Part shown: in pieces, positions 52,030 to 62,171 of the stretch
Numbering within the stretch: the first letter of the stretch is position 1
Layout of the letters: each line of letters opens with the position of its first letter
Source of the DNA: Micromonospora zamorensis
GTDB lineage: Bacteria > Actinomycetota > Actinomycetes > Mycobacteriales > Micromonosporaceae
DNA length: 64,000 bases
Assembly: GCF_900090275.1 (NCBI RefSeq)
Contig: NZ_LT607755.1
Coordinates: forward strand, 3,534,001-3,598,000
Direction of reading: 5' to 3'
Notes under the pieces: generated by a model
The model's database searches: none
What the model was told of the DNA's origin: nothing
The model's input: the letters and a program-made list of their open reading frames with translations, nothing else
Translations under genes and position numbers: made by a program

Positions 52030-52045
52030 GCGCTGTTGCTGGGAA

Positions 52046-52471
52046 CTATGCGCCGAGCTGGCGGAAGATCTCACCACACACGTCGACGCAATGCGCCAGC
52101 ACGACGTCGGCCGTCCGCACCCCGGCCGTGGTGAACAGGAAAACCTCGCGGTCGACGCGTTCGACCGACTCGGTCCATGGGGCGGCCGTCATCGCCTGCT
52201 CGAAGAGGTCGTTGCCCGGGCGGGACAGGCCGAAGACGGCCAGCTTCCCGTCGTCGAAGCTGAGCGTCCACTCCCGGCCGTCCTTCGTGGAGACGGCCAG
52301 ATAGCCCGGCAGGTCCTCCAGTGCCGGGTCCTGCGGCAGGCGCGCGGCGGCCTCAGCCACCGCGGATGACCCGGCCAGCGCGTCACCGTCGAAGACGTCC
52401 CAGCCGTCGACGCGCTGCGGCTCGACACCGTCGACCGCATAGCCAGGGCGGGATCGTTGCCACCAACTCAT
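52046..52471 (-). CDS. Hypothetical protein, candidate immunity protein of the nuclease toxin
   Basis: 141 residues from the ATG at 52471. GATAGT seven bases upstream suggests a leaderless promoter; there is no ribosome site. The protein is acidic, soluble and alpha/beta (WTLSFDDGKLAVFGLSRPGNDLFEQAM), with two Cys near the end. I recognise no named family. Size, acidity and position just downstream of a secreted nuclease toxin on the same strand fit an immunity protein. A hairpin separates the two, so it may be expressed on its own, as immunity often is. Confidence 0.65.
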   Translation of the reverse strand: MSWWQRSRPGYAVDGVEPQRVDGWDVFDGDALAGSSAVAEAAARLPQDPALEDLPGYLAVSTKDGREWTLSFDDGKLAVFGLSRPGNDLFEQAMTAAPWTESVERVDREVFLFTTAGVRTADVVLAHCVDVCGEIFRQLGA

Positions 52472-52491
52472 GGTTCTCACTATCAGGTAAG

Positions 52492-52519
52492 GGGGGCCCG
52501 GTGTCGCCACCAGGCCCCC
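52492..52519 (-). terminator. Hairpin between toxin and candidate immunity gene
   Basis: A ~12-bp stem with one mismatch (GGGGGCCCGGTG / CACCAGGCCCCC), 13 bases past the toxin stop. Confidence 0.6.
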
Positions 52520-52531
52520 ACACGGACGGGA

Positions 52532-54715
52532 TCAGGGCCAGAACGAGCCGTTCGAGGGATAGATCTTGTACGGGATCCGCTTGGTGCGCAGGCAGTCGAG
52601 GAGATCCTGCGGGATGTCCAGCGAGCCGTTGGCATGCGGCAGGAAGTGCCACGTCGCCTCGGCCACCTGCGCCGTGTCGAGCAGGTGCCGGTCCTGTTCG
52701 CACTGCTTCAGGTAGTGCCCAGGGTACGGCTTACCCGTCTTCACCTCGTGCAGCTTGCGCGGCGGGCCGGTCTCCAGGAAGTCCGGCTCCCGTGCCGACC
52801 CCGGCCTGGGTACGCCCGGGGTGGCGATCCGCCCGGCGTGATTGCGCACGCCCGGCACCCCCGCCATCACCACGTCGGCGAAGTAGTCCTCGCCAGCGGG
52901 CGCCCCCCGCAGCCACGGCGTCGGCGATGGCGGCGGCGTCACCGCGCTGGTCAACGCGTCCGCCAGCCGCCCGAGGCTGTTGTCGGCCCGGCGGGCCATC
53001 CGCAGGATGATGTCGTCGGCGAAGCCCGCGTCGGTGAGCCGGCCGTAGTTGCCGAGCAGAATGGCACGGATGGTCAGCGTCTTGACGCTGTCGGAGATCT
53101 TGTCGTACTTGGCGACAAAGTGGATCACCTTGTCGAGCCGGTGCAGGTACCGCGCGACGAACTTCGCGGCCTTGCCCGGGATCGCCACCGCGTCACCGGC
53201 GTACGGGACCAGGCCCAGGATGCTCAACCCGGCGCCGACCCAGTCCTGGTGGATGATCCCGGCGACGGTGTCGCGCAGGTCCGCCAGGCCGCCGAGCACC
53301 CAACCGACCACCGGGATCAGGCTCAGCCCGCCGGAGCACAGGTAGCCCGACAGCCACGCCATCGAGTCCCGCGGTGAGAAGTCCCCGGCGATCAGGCCGA
53401 CCACGAAATCGGTCACGTACGTCCACTTGCTGACCCGCTCGTCCGGGATCAGCGGATCCAGGCCCTGGTCCTCGGCGTGCGCGAGTTCGTACCCGTCGGC
53501 GAGACCGTCCCCGTCGCTGTCGGCGCTGAGCGGGTTCGTCAGGTGCTCGTTGATCTCCGCCCCGTCGCTCAGACCGTCGCCGTCGCTGTCCGGGTTCGCG
53601 GGGTTGGTCTCGCTGTCGTCGACCTCCGTGGTGTCCGCGATGCCGTCACCGTCGGTGTCGGTGTCGGTCGGCGTGGTCTGCACCGGGTCGGCCGGCCCGC
53701 TGACCGGCGGCGGCGGGTTGTCCGCCACCAGCGGGTTGCGGCCCTGGGCCACCTCGGCCCCGTCGCCGAGGCCGTCGCCGTCGGAGTCCGCCTCGGTCGG
53801 CGAAGTGCCCACCTCCTGCTCGCGCAGGTTGGACAGCCCGTCGCCGTCGACGTCCTCGGCGCCGTCGTTCGTCCCGTCACCGTCGGTGTCGGACCGGCCC
53901 GGCATGGTCCAGCCGGCGAGCTTGGTGATCTCGAACTTGTCGGTCAGGCCGTCGCCGTCGGAGTCGACCAGCAGCGGGCTGGACCCGAAGCGCAGCTCGA
54001 CCACGTCGACCACGCCGTCGGAGTCGTGGTCGCCGCCGTAGGTGATGCCGAGGCGGGTCAGCACCTTGAAGCCGTTGGCCCAGGCGTCCGCCGACTGGAT
54101 CGTCGCCGGCACCGGATTGGCCTTGACCAGCATGTCGTCGGCCTTGGCCAGGTTCACCTTCGCCGCAGCCAGATCCGCGAACGCTTCGGTCAGCCCCACC
54201 GGAGCGGGCGCGGGTGGTGGGCTGGCCCGGAACGGGCCGATGGTCGCCTCGGCGTCCTGGATCGCCGCGTCCGCCAGGAGGCGGGCCCCCGACAGGGTCT
54301 CCACCAGCGCGACCACATGGGCCTGCTCGGCCTCGCCGTTGGGCGGGCTGGCGCCGGTGAGCCGACTCTTGAGGAACGCCTCCAGGTGCTTGAGGTTGTC
54401 GAACGCCGCCGCGCCGTCGCCGGCGCTCTTGAGCCGGGCGCCGTCGAAGTACCGGCTGCCGACGTCCGCCAGCACCGGGTCGATCCGGCTGTCGCCCAGC
54501 CCGTCCCCCACGTACGGCCGCAGGGCCTGAGTCGACTCGGTGATGTAGACCTGAGCGTCGCTGGTGTAATCGGCGGTGGGGATCTTGGCGACCTCCACCT
54601 CCCAAAGGTGTCTACCTTCCGCCGACGCGGGCGTGGCGACCAGCGCCACCGGCACGGCGACCAGTGCCGCGACCACCGCGGCAAGACTCGAACGCAATCG
54701 TCTGCTGTGTCCCAC
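52532..54715 (-). CDS. Secreted polymorphic toxin: Ca-binding repeats and PD-(D/E)xK nuclease tail
   Basis: About 727 residues from GTG at 54715, which is 5 bases after GGAGG; a GTG two codons earlier overlaps that site and is less likely. A Sec signal peptide (~1-34, ending ASA) precedes a helical stalk (~40-225), then at least six thrombospondin type-3-like DSDGDGLxD calcium loops (~231-410). A hydrophobic Gly-rich pretoxin segment (SLIPVVGWVLGGLADLR, ~467-483) is followed by a C-terminal nuclease fold (~605-729): Asp647 in EPDFLE and Glu659/Lys661 in LHEVKTGKP form a PD-(D/E)xK motif. This modular design is that of secreted polymorphic toxins acting on DNA. A downstream gene is the candidate immunity protein. 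Confidence 0.8.
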   Translation of the reverse strand: MGHSRRLRSSLAAVVAALVAVPVALVATPASAEGRHLWEVEVAKIPTADYTSDAQVYITESTQALRPYVGDGLGDSRIDPVLADVGSRYFDGARLKSAGDGAAAFDNLKHLEAFLKSRLTGASPPNGEAEQAHVVALVETLSGARLLADAAIQDAEATIGPFRASPPPAPAPVGLTEAFADLAAAKVNLAKADDMLVKANPVPATIQSADAWANGFKVLTRLGITYGGDHDSDGVVDVVELRFGSSPLLVDSDGDGLTDKFEITKLAGWTMPGRSDTDGDGTNDGAEDVDGDGLSNLREQEVGTSPTEADSDGDGLGDGAEVAQGRNPLVADNPPPPVSGPADPVQTTPTDTDTDGDGIADTTEVDDSETNPANPDSDGDGLSDGAEINEHLTNPLSADSDGDGLADGYELAHAEDQGLDPLIPDERVSKWTYVTDFVVGLIAGDFSPRDSMAWLSGYLCSGGLSLIPVVGWVLGGLADLRDTVAGIIHQDWVGAGLSILGLVPYAGDAVAIPGKAAKFVARYLHRLDKVIHFVAKYDKISDSVKTLTIRAILLGNYGRLTDAGFADDIILRMARRADNSLGRLADALTSAVTPPPSPTPWLRGAPAGEDYFADVVMAGVPGVRNHAGRIATPGVPRPGSAREPDFLETGPPRKLHEVKTGKPYPGHYLKQCEQDRHLLDTAQVAEATWHFLPHANGSLDIPQDLLDCLRTKRIPYKIYPSNGSFWP

Positions 54716-54986
54716 TGACACCTCCGTCTATGTGTAACGACCAGGGATCAGGGGAATGCTATTCAAGGATGTGATTGCTTTCGGCCCCGCCAGAATTAGC
54801 CCCCAAATGGCCAATTATCAATATGTGGGTAACAAAAATCCGGGTGGCGGTCGGGGTGCCACGATGCCGCCACGACCGGCGTCGCCCCGGACTGGCGCGG
54901 CCCCTGCCCGCCGGCACCCTCGCCGGGATCGGGGCCGGGATCCGGCCGGCCCGACGAACGGGCCGGCCGGCCGGCCGACTGCAGCG

Positions 54987-57047
54987 TCAGCCTGTCGCGC
55001 AGACGGTGCCGTTGAGGGTGAACGCCGTGGGCAGCACGTTCGGCCCGCTGTACGCGCCGACGAAGCCGGCGCTGACGCTGCCGCCGGCGGCGATCTGCCG
55101 GTTGTCGTCGGTGGGCGTGACCCGAACGGCGGTGCCGACCTGCTCCCAGGTGGCGCTCCAGCCGCTGCTCACCTGCTGCCAACCGGTGGGCCAGGTCCAG
55201 GTGAGCGTCCACCCGTTGATCGGACTGGTCCCGTTGTTGACGATCTCGACGCCGCCGATGTAGCCGTTGCCCCAGTCGCTGTTCGTGGTGAACCGGACGG
55301 TGCACGCGCTGGCGGCGGGGCCGCCGGTGGCGAAGGTGAGCGGCGGCGAGGACCAGGACACCCGGCCGGCGGTGTCCCGGGCCACCACGTTGACGGTGTA
55401 CCTGCTGCCCGGCACGAGGTTGCCGACAGTGAACGAGGTGGCCGCCGTCTCGCCGAGCTGCTCGCTGAGCCCGCCGTTCTGCCGGTACACCTCGTACTTG
55501 GCGATCGGGCTACCGCCCGGGGTCGCCGCCGGCCAGGAGATCGTCGCGGTCCGGTCGGTGACGCCGCTGACGGTGGGTTGGCCCGGTGCCGAGGGCCGCC
55601 CGGCGGTCGCGCCGGCCGGTCGCAGCACGAGCGTGGTCAACGAGTACGCCGGCAGCGTCCGGCTGGTGGCGGAGCCGGACTGGCCGGTGGCGATGCCGGT
55701 GGCGCCGTTGGCGAGGGTGGACACCGTCGGCGCGGCGGTCGACGGGGTGAACCCGGCATAGTCGATGGTGACCGGGTGGGCGTTGTCCGGGTCCTTGTTG
55801 ACCAGCAACACCGCGAGGTCACCGTTGCGTCGGCGGACCGCGTGCGCGCTGACCAGCGGCTCGTCGCTGCCGGCCCGCACGAACTGGTCACCGGCCTTGG
55901 CGAAGAGCTTCATCATGCTCAACCCGTGGTACGGGGCGAACGGTGTGTTCAGCGGTGGTTCGCAGACCGAGCCGTCCTCGGTGCAGGCGCCACTGGAGAG
56001 CATGCCGAAGTCGCCGTAGTCGGTCTGCCCGGCGACCTCCGTGACCGTGCCGATGCCGTTGTGCACGTTCCACCAGTGGACGGTGAAGATGCCGTTCTCC
56101 AGCAGCTCGCTGTAGGCGTCGGCCAGGAAGAGCGCGGCCGGTTGGGTGGTCCGGCCGGCATCGACGTTCAACTCGGTGAAGCTGATGCCGATGCGGTCGG
56201 CGTTCGGGCCGGCGTAACGGCTGAGTTGCTGCCGCAGCAGGTAGGTCGCATCGGAGATGTGGCTGGTGCGGGCCAACGAGTCGGCGGCGCTGCCTCCCGG
56301 GTACCAGTGCACGTCCACGAAATCGATCTTCGGGCCGGCGATGGAGAGGACTGTCTGGTTCCACGGGCCCGGGTCGCTGCCGGCGGTGATTCCGTCCGGC
56401 CAGTTGCCCGGCATGGTGAGCACCGCGCCGACCTTGATGCTCGGGTCGACCGCCTTCATGGCGTCGGCGTACTCGACGACCAGCCGCGCGTACTGTGTCG
56501 CGCTCTTGTCCGGGTGGTCGTCCGCCTCCCAGGCGGACCCGTAGTGGCCGTTGCCGTAGTTCTCGTTGCCGACCGTCCAGTACCGCGCGCCGTACCCCTT
56601 GGTCACGTTGGCATAGCGCACCCAGTCGGCAGCCTCAGCGGGGGTGCCGGTGCCGTAGTTCGCGATGATCATCGGCTGTGCGCCGACCCGCTTCACGGCC
56701 GCCATGAACGTGTCGAAGTCGGTGTTCGGCGCGACGTAGCCGCCCGGCGCGGTGTGGTCCTTCCAGTGGTAGATGTCGGCGTACGAGCCGCCGGGGTAAC
56801 GCATCATCTGCACGCCGGCGTCGCGGAGCAGGTCCGACGTCTCGGGGGTGCCGAGGTTCTGGTCCCAGATGGCGTGGTTGACGCCCAGCGCGGTGTCGGG
56901 CACGGTCGCCATCCCCGCCCGGGCGTCGACGGTGACGGCGGCCGGGTCGGGTGCGGCGCTGGCGTTGGGTGGGTTGACGCCGGAGAGCGCGGTCGCGGCG
57001 AGCAGCAGGCTCGCCAGCAGCGTCGCGCGGCTTCTCGGGAGGTTCAT
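54987..57047 (-). CDS. Secreted clan-A glycosidase (GH44/GH51-like) with Fn3 and CBM2
   Basis: 686 residues from the ATG at 57047 (GAAGGAAA site). Signal peptide ends ~32. The (beta/alpha)8 barrel has acid/base Glu162 in YWTVGNENYG and nucleophile Glu292 in ISFTELNVD, the clan-A pattern of alpha-L-arabinofuranosidases and GH44 endoglucanases. A beta domain to ~475, a fibronectin type III domain (~485-570) and a C-terminal CBM2 cellulose-binding domain (~585-686, CTVRFTTNSDWGNGYIGGVEIVN) follow. It acts on plant cell-wall polysaccharide. Divergent from the CE1 esterase gene. Confidence 0.88.
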   Translation of the reverse strand: MNLPRSRATLLASLLLAATALSGVNPPNASAAPDPAAVTVDARAGMATVPDTALGVNHAIWDQNLGTPETSDLLRDAGVQMMRYPGGSYADIYHWKDHTAPGGYVAPNTDFDTFMAAVKRVGAQPMIIANYGTGTPAEAADWVRYANVTKGYGARYWTVGNENYGNGHYGSAWEADDHPDKSATQYARLVVEYADAMKAVDPSIKVGAVLTMPGNWPDGITAGSDPGPWNQTVLSIAGPKIDFVDVHWYPGGSAADSLARTSHISDATYLLRQQLSRYAGPNADRIGISFTELNVDAGRTTQPAALFLADAYSELLENGIFTVHWWNVHNGIGTVTEVAGQTDYGDFGMLSSGACTEDGSVCEPPLNTPFAPYHGLSMMKLFAKAGDQFVRAGSDEPLVSAHAVRRRNGDLAVLLVNKDPDNAHPVTIDYAGFTPSTAAPTVSTLANGATGIATGQSGSATSRTLPAYSLTTLVLRPAGATAGRPSAPGQPTVSGVTDRTATISWPAATPGGSPIAKYEVYRQNGGLSEQLGETAATSFTVGNLVPGSRYTVNVVARDTAGRVSWSSPPLTFATGGPAASACTVRFTTNSDWGNGYIGGVEIVNNGTSPINGWTLTWTWPTGWQQVSSGWSATWEQVGTAVRVTPTDDNRQIAAGGSVSAGFVGAYSGPNVLPTAFTLNGTVCATG

Positions 57048-58741
<1,694 letters not shown>

Positions 58742-58748
58742 GGGGGTC

Positions 58749-59162
58749 TCAGTCGTCGAGGCGCAACAGGTGACGGCCGGGGAACGGACCGCCGTGCTCC
58801 TGCTCCCAGGTCGCCAGGCGCCGCTTCCTGTCCTGCACGGACGGGGCCAGGAAGTCGAAGTAGGTGAGGATGACCTCGCGCGCCTCGTCGACCGTGTACG
58901 TCGTACCCGACGGGACAGGCCCGAGGCTGTCCACCGTGACACCGGTCGGCGTGCAGCGCACGACGGCGGAGTTGCCCTCGTACTCCTCGTACGCGGAACG
59001 CCCGGACAGCACGTCGTCGATGCACTGCAACAGCTCCAGGCAGTCCGGGGCGTAGCTCTGGATGTCGCTGGTGAGTTGGGAGGCGAGGTCGCGGAAGCGC
59101 CGGTCCCCGCTCGTCATGGTCGGCGCGCCGTACTGGTTACGACCGAACTCAACGTGCCCCAT
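58749..59162 (-). CDS. Hypothetical protein coupled to a YbaB-like gene
   Basis: 137 residues from the ATG at 59162, two bases after the previous stop and with GGGGGGAA as ribosome site. Helical N-terminus (RFRDLASQLTSDIQSYAPDCLELLQCI) and a beta-rich middle (NSAVVRCTPTGVTVDSLG). Soluble. No named family; the layout resembles a contact-inhibition immunity or export-partner protein. It is convergent with the CE1 gene (7-base gap). Confidence 0.7.
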   Translation of the reverse strand: MGHVEFGRNQYGAPTMTSGDRRFRDLASQLTSDIQSYAPDCLELLQCIDDVLSGRSAYEEYEGNSAVVRCTPTGVTVDSLGPVPSGTTYTVDEAREVILTYFDFLAPSVQDRKRRLATWEQEHGGPFPGRHLLRLDD

Positions 59163-59164
59163 CG

Positions 59165-59407
59165 TCAGCTTCCCCCCACCGGCCAGGCCGAATACGGCTC
59201 CGCACCGGACATCCGCATCAGCTGGGCGGCGACCTCGACCGACTGCAGGCGACCTGCCGCCGCGACGACGGTCACCGACCCGTGCGCGTCGTCGGCGCGG
59301 CTCTGCGCGACCGCGTCCGTCCTCGGTGGGCCCGTGCGCAGACCCGCCAGCTCCTGACGGTACGCGTTCACCCGCGCGGTCCAGCTGTCCCCGGCATCGT
59401 CTGACAT
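59165..59407 (-). CDS. YbaB/EbfC-like small protein
   Basis: 80 residues from the ATG at 59407 (GGGGAGG site). An N-terminal helix (DSWTARVNAYRQELAGL) is followed by the hairpin GSVTVVAAAGRLQSVEV, the YbaB-like pattern seen also in the gene at 8105-8524. It is coupled to the downstream hypothetical gene (2-base gap). It likely belongs to an ESX/WXG-type accessory pair that has no toxin in this copy. Confidence 0.65.
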   Translation of the reverse strand: MSDDAGDSWTARVNAYRQELAGLRTGPPRTDAVAQSRADDAHGSVTVVAAAGRLQSVEVAAQLMRMSGAEPYSAWPVGGS

Positions 59408-59463
59408 CCCGCAGCCTCCCCGTCCTGGCCCACGAAACCCTGGCAACGAAAGCCAGACCCGAA

Positions 59464-59517
59464 GGGCCGTGCTGGTCAGCCCCGGGCCGGACGTCGTGAG
59501 CACGGCCCGAATACTCT
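59464..59517 (+). promoter_or_regulatory. Promoter and inverted repeat of the SanA/YdcF gene
   Basis: TACTCT (59512-59517) lies 6 bases before the ATG at 59524 with no ribosome site, so the gene is probably leaderless. The perfect 10-bp inverted repeat GGGCCGTGCT (59464-59473) / AGCACGGCCC (59499-59508) sits just upstream and may be an operator. Confidence 0.45.
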
Positions 59518-59523
59518 CTCGGC

Positions 59524-60231
59524 ATGCGGGGACGGTCCGGCGCGCTCAGACGGTGGTACGGGAATCGCGGGCGACTCGCTCGTCGTACTTTCGTGGCGGT
59601 GGTGGTCGGTGCGGTGCTGCTGACCGGCGGCACGGTGGCCAGCGTGGTGTGGACCCGCGACGCGGCCGACGGCCACATCTACAGCGAGGCAACCGTGCCG
59701 GATGCGCCCGTCGCCCTGGTGCTGGGGACCAAGGTGGACACCGACGGCAACCCGTCGCCGTTCCTCGCGGCCCGGTTGGAGATCGCGCGACGGCTCTTCG
59801 ACGCCGACAAGGTGCGGGCGATCCTGGTGTCCGGTGACAACATGAACGCGGACTACAACGAGCCTGCCGCGATGCTGGGCTGGCTGGTCGACCGGGGCGT
59901 GCCGGCGCGCAAGGTCGTGCTCGACCACGCCGGTTTCGACACGTACGACTCGTGCGCGCGGGCTGAGCGGATCTTCGGGGTACGGCGCGCGACGGTCGTG
60001 ACCCAGTCGTTCCATCTCCCCCGCGCGGTGGCACTGTGCAGGGGCCTCGGCATCGACGCCAGCGGAGTGGGTGACGAGACCGCGAGACGGTACGCGCAAA
60101 CCTGGCGGGTCAGCTCGTCCCGGGAGAACGGCGCCTGTCTGAAGGCAGCAGTGGATCTGCTGTCCCGTCGGGACCCGGCGCACCTCGGCCGACGGGAGAC
60201 GGGCGTCGACGACGCTCTCCGTGGCGGCTGA
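59524..60231 (+). CDS. SanA/YdcF-family (DUF218) membrane protein
   Basis: 235 residues. One transmembrane helix (~22-44) precedes a DUF218 domain: ALVLGTKVDTDGNPSPFLAARL, ILVSGDNMNADYNEPAAM, DHAGFDTYDSCARA and VTQSFHLPRAVALC. These are the conserved active-site-like segments of SanA/YdcF proteins linked to cell-envelope integrity and vancomycin sensitivity. Leaderless promoter. Its end is 6 bases from the convergent LacI gene. Confidence 0.9.
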   Translation: MRGRSGALRRWYGNRGRLARRTFVAVVVGAVLLTGGTVASVVWTRDAADGHIYSEATVPDAPVALVLGTKVDTDGNPSPFLAARLEIARRLFDADKVRAILVSGDNMNADYNEPAAMLGWLVDRGVPARKVVLDHAGFDTYDSCARAERIFGVRRATVVTQSFHLPRAVALCRGLGIDASGVGDETARRYAQTWRVSSSRENGACLKAAVDLLSRRDPAHLGRRETGVDDALRGG

Positions 60232-60237
60232 ACGGTG

Positions 60238-61281
60238 TCACGACCGGGGCCGCCCCGACGAGGACTCTCGCGGCGGTGCGGCGCTGTCGCGCACGATGAG
60301 TTCGGTGGCCAGCTCGACCCGAGGGCTTTCGGTCTTCTCGCCGCCCGCGAGGCGCAGCACGGTCCGCGCGGCCAGCATGCCCATCTCCGCGAGGGGTTGA
60401 CGAACGGTGGTCAGCGGCGGTGAACACCAGCGGACCTCCGGCAGGTCGTCGAAACCGACCACGCTGACGTCGTCGGGCACCCGCAGGCCGCGCTTGCGGA
60501 CCGCCTCGTAGACGCCGAGGGCCATCTGGTCGCTGGAGGCGAAGATGGCGGTGGGCGGATCGGGCAGGGCCAGCAACTGTGTGCCTGCGCTGAACCCGGC
60601 CTCGTGATAGAAGTTGCCGGGTCGGATGAGGGCGTCGTCGATGGGGATGTCGGCGGCGCCGAGGGCTGCCCGATAGCCGTCCATCCGGGCCCGGCTGCAC
60701 ATCAGGTGCGGTGGGCCGGCGATGAAGCCGATGCGGCGGTGGCCGAGGTTGATCAGGTACTGGTTGGCGCTCAGGGCGCCCGCCCAGTTGGTGGCGCCGA
60801 TGGTGGGTGACTCCTGGGGGTCCACCCCGGCGGGGTCGATGATGACCACCGGCAGGTGCAGGCGGCGCAGCTCGGCCTGCAACGGCGGGTTGACCATCGA
60901 GGTCACGAAGATGATGCCCTCGGTGGAACGCGTCCGCATGTTGTCGAGCCACTGCTTGGCCGAGGAGATGCGCCAGTGGATGGCCGACACGACGGTCCCG
61001 ACGCCGCTGGTCTGACCGACGTCCTCCACCCCGCGGATGATCTCGACGGCCCACGGGCTGTCCAGGTCGTTGAAGACCAGGTCGATGAGGGCGGCGTCGG
61101 TGCGCCGGGCCGGTGACCGGCGGCGGTAGCCGTGCCGGTTGAGCAGCGCCTCGACGCGTTCCCGGGTGTCGGGGGCGACGTCGGAGCGACCGTTGATGAC
61201 GCGGGAGACCGTGGGCACGGAGACACCGGCCAACCTCGCGATCATGGCGATGGTGACGTTTCGGCCGTTCTCCGTGCCCAC
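60238..61281 (-). CDS. LacI-family transcriptional regulator of the sugar ABC operon
   Basis: 347 residues from a GTG with GGGGGGACC. The N-terminal HTH (VTIAMIARLAGVSVPTVSRVING) and hinge are canonical; the C-terminal sugar-sensing domain carries RMDGYRAALG and FASSDQMALGVYEAV. It is the last gene of the operon with two permeases and a solute-binding protein, so it should control uptake of their sugar. It may also act on the LacI-type operators at 32085 and 57355, but that is speculation. Confidence 0.93.
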   Translation of the reverse strand: MGTENGRNVTIAMIARLAGVSVPTVSRVINGRSDVAPDTRERVEALLNRHGYRRRSPARRTDAALIDLVFNDLDSPWAVEIIRGVEDVGQTSGVGTVVSAIHWRISSAKQWLDNMRTRSTEGIIFVTSMVNPPLQAELRRLHLPVVIIDPAGVDPQESPTIGATNWAGALSANQYLINLGHRRIGFIAGPPHLMCSRARMDGYRAALGAADIPIDDALIRPGNFYHEAGFSAGTQLLALPDPPTAIFASSDQMALGVYEAVRKRGLRVPDDVSVVGFDDLPEVRWCSPPLTTVRQPLAEMGMLAARTVLRLAGGEKTESPRVELATELIVRDSAAPPRESSSGRPRS

Positions 61282-61334
61282 GGTCCCCCCTTCGTCGTGC
61301 TGGAAGCGTCAGGTCTGCTCGCGGTGACGCGATG

Positions 61335-62171
61335 TCATCCCTTGACGCTGCCGGTCAGGCCGCCGATCAGTTGGCGCTCGGCCACGGCGTAGAAGCCCAG
61401 GGCAGGCAGCATGGACAGCACGACGTACGCGAGTACCCGTGCGGTGTCGTCGGCGTACTGGCCCTGGAAGGCCTGCACCCCGACGGGGAGGGTCCACCAG
61501 CTCTGGTCGCTGAAGACGACCAGCGGGAGCATGAAGTTGTTCCAGCTGGTCACGATGGCCAGCACCGACACGGTGGCCAGGGCCGGACGGGCCATCGGCA
61601 GCAGGACCCGCCAGAAGAACCCGAACGAGCCGCAGCCGTCCAGGACGGCTGCCTCCTCGACCTCCGCCGGGATGGTGCGGAAGAACTGGCGCAGGATGAT
61701 GATGGTGATCGGCAGCCCGAAGGCGGCCTGGGGCAGGATGACACCCAGCGGGTTGTCCAGCAGGTTCATGCCGCGCAGCAGGACGAACAGCGGCAGGATG
61801 GCCACCGCGAACGGGAACATCAGGCCGATCGCGAACAGCGTCACCAGGAACTCGCGGCCCCGGAAGGCGTAGCGAGCGAAGACGAACGCGGCCATCGCCG
61901 CCGCGCCGACGACAATGACGGTGCTGCTCACGGCGATGAGCAGGCTGTTGCCGAGCTGCCGCCAGAACACGCCGTTGCTCAGGATGTCGATGTAGTTCGG
62001 CACCCAGGGGTCGGGCCAGCCCAGCGGGTTGGTGGACAGCTGGCCGTTGTCCTTGAAGCCGCCGAGCACACCGAACCACACCGGCACGACGATGAGCGCG
62101 CCGACGGCGATGCAGACGAGGTGCAGCACGACGCTGCGGGTCCGCTGGGCACGGCTCGCCGTGGCGGTCAT
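61335..62171 (-). CDS. Carbohydrate ABC transporter permease (MalG-like)
   Basis: 278 residues, six transmembrane helices, and the EAA loop EEAAVLDGCGSFGFFWRVLLP that docks the ATPase. Starts at an ATG overlapping the upstream permease stop (ATGA). No ATPase gene is in the operon, as usual for actinomycete sugar importers that share MsiK. Confidence 0.94.
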   Translation of the reverse strand: MTATASRAQRTRSVVLHLVCIAVGALIVVPVWFGVLGGFKDNGQLSTNPLGWPDPWVPNYIDILSNGVFWRQLGNSLLIAVSSTVIVVGAAAMAAFVFARYAFRGREFLVTLFAIGLMFPFAVAILPLFVLLRGMNLLDNPLGVILPQAAFGLPITIIILRQFFRTIPAEVEEAAVLDGCGSFGFFWRVLLPMARPALATVSVLAIVTSWNNFMLPLVVFSDQSWWTLPVGVQAFQGQYADDTARVLAYVVLSMLPALGFYAVAERQLIGGLTGSVKG

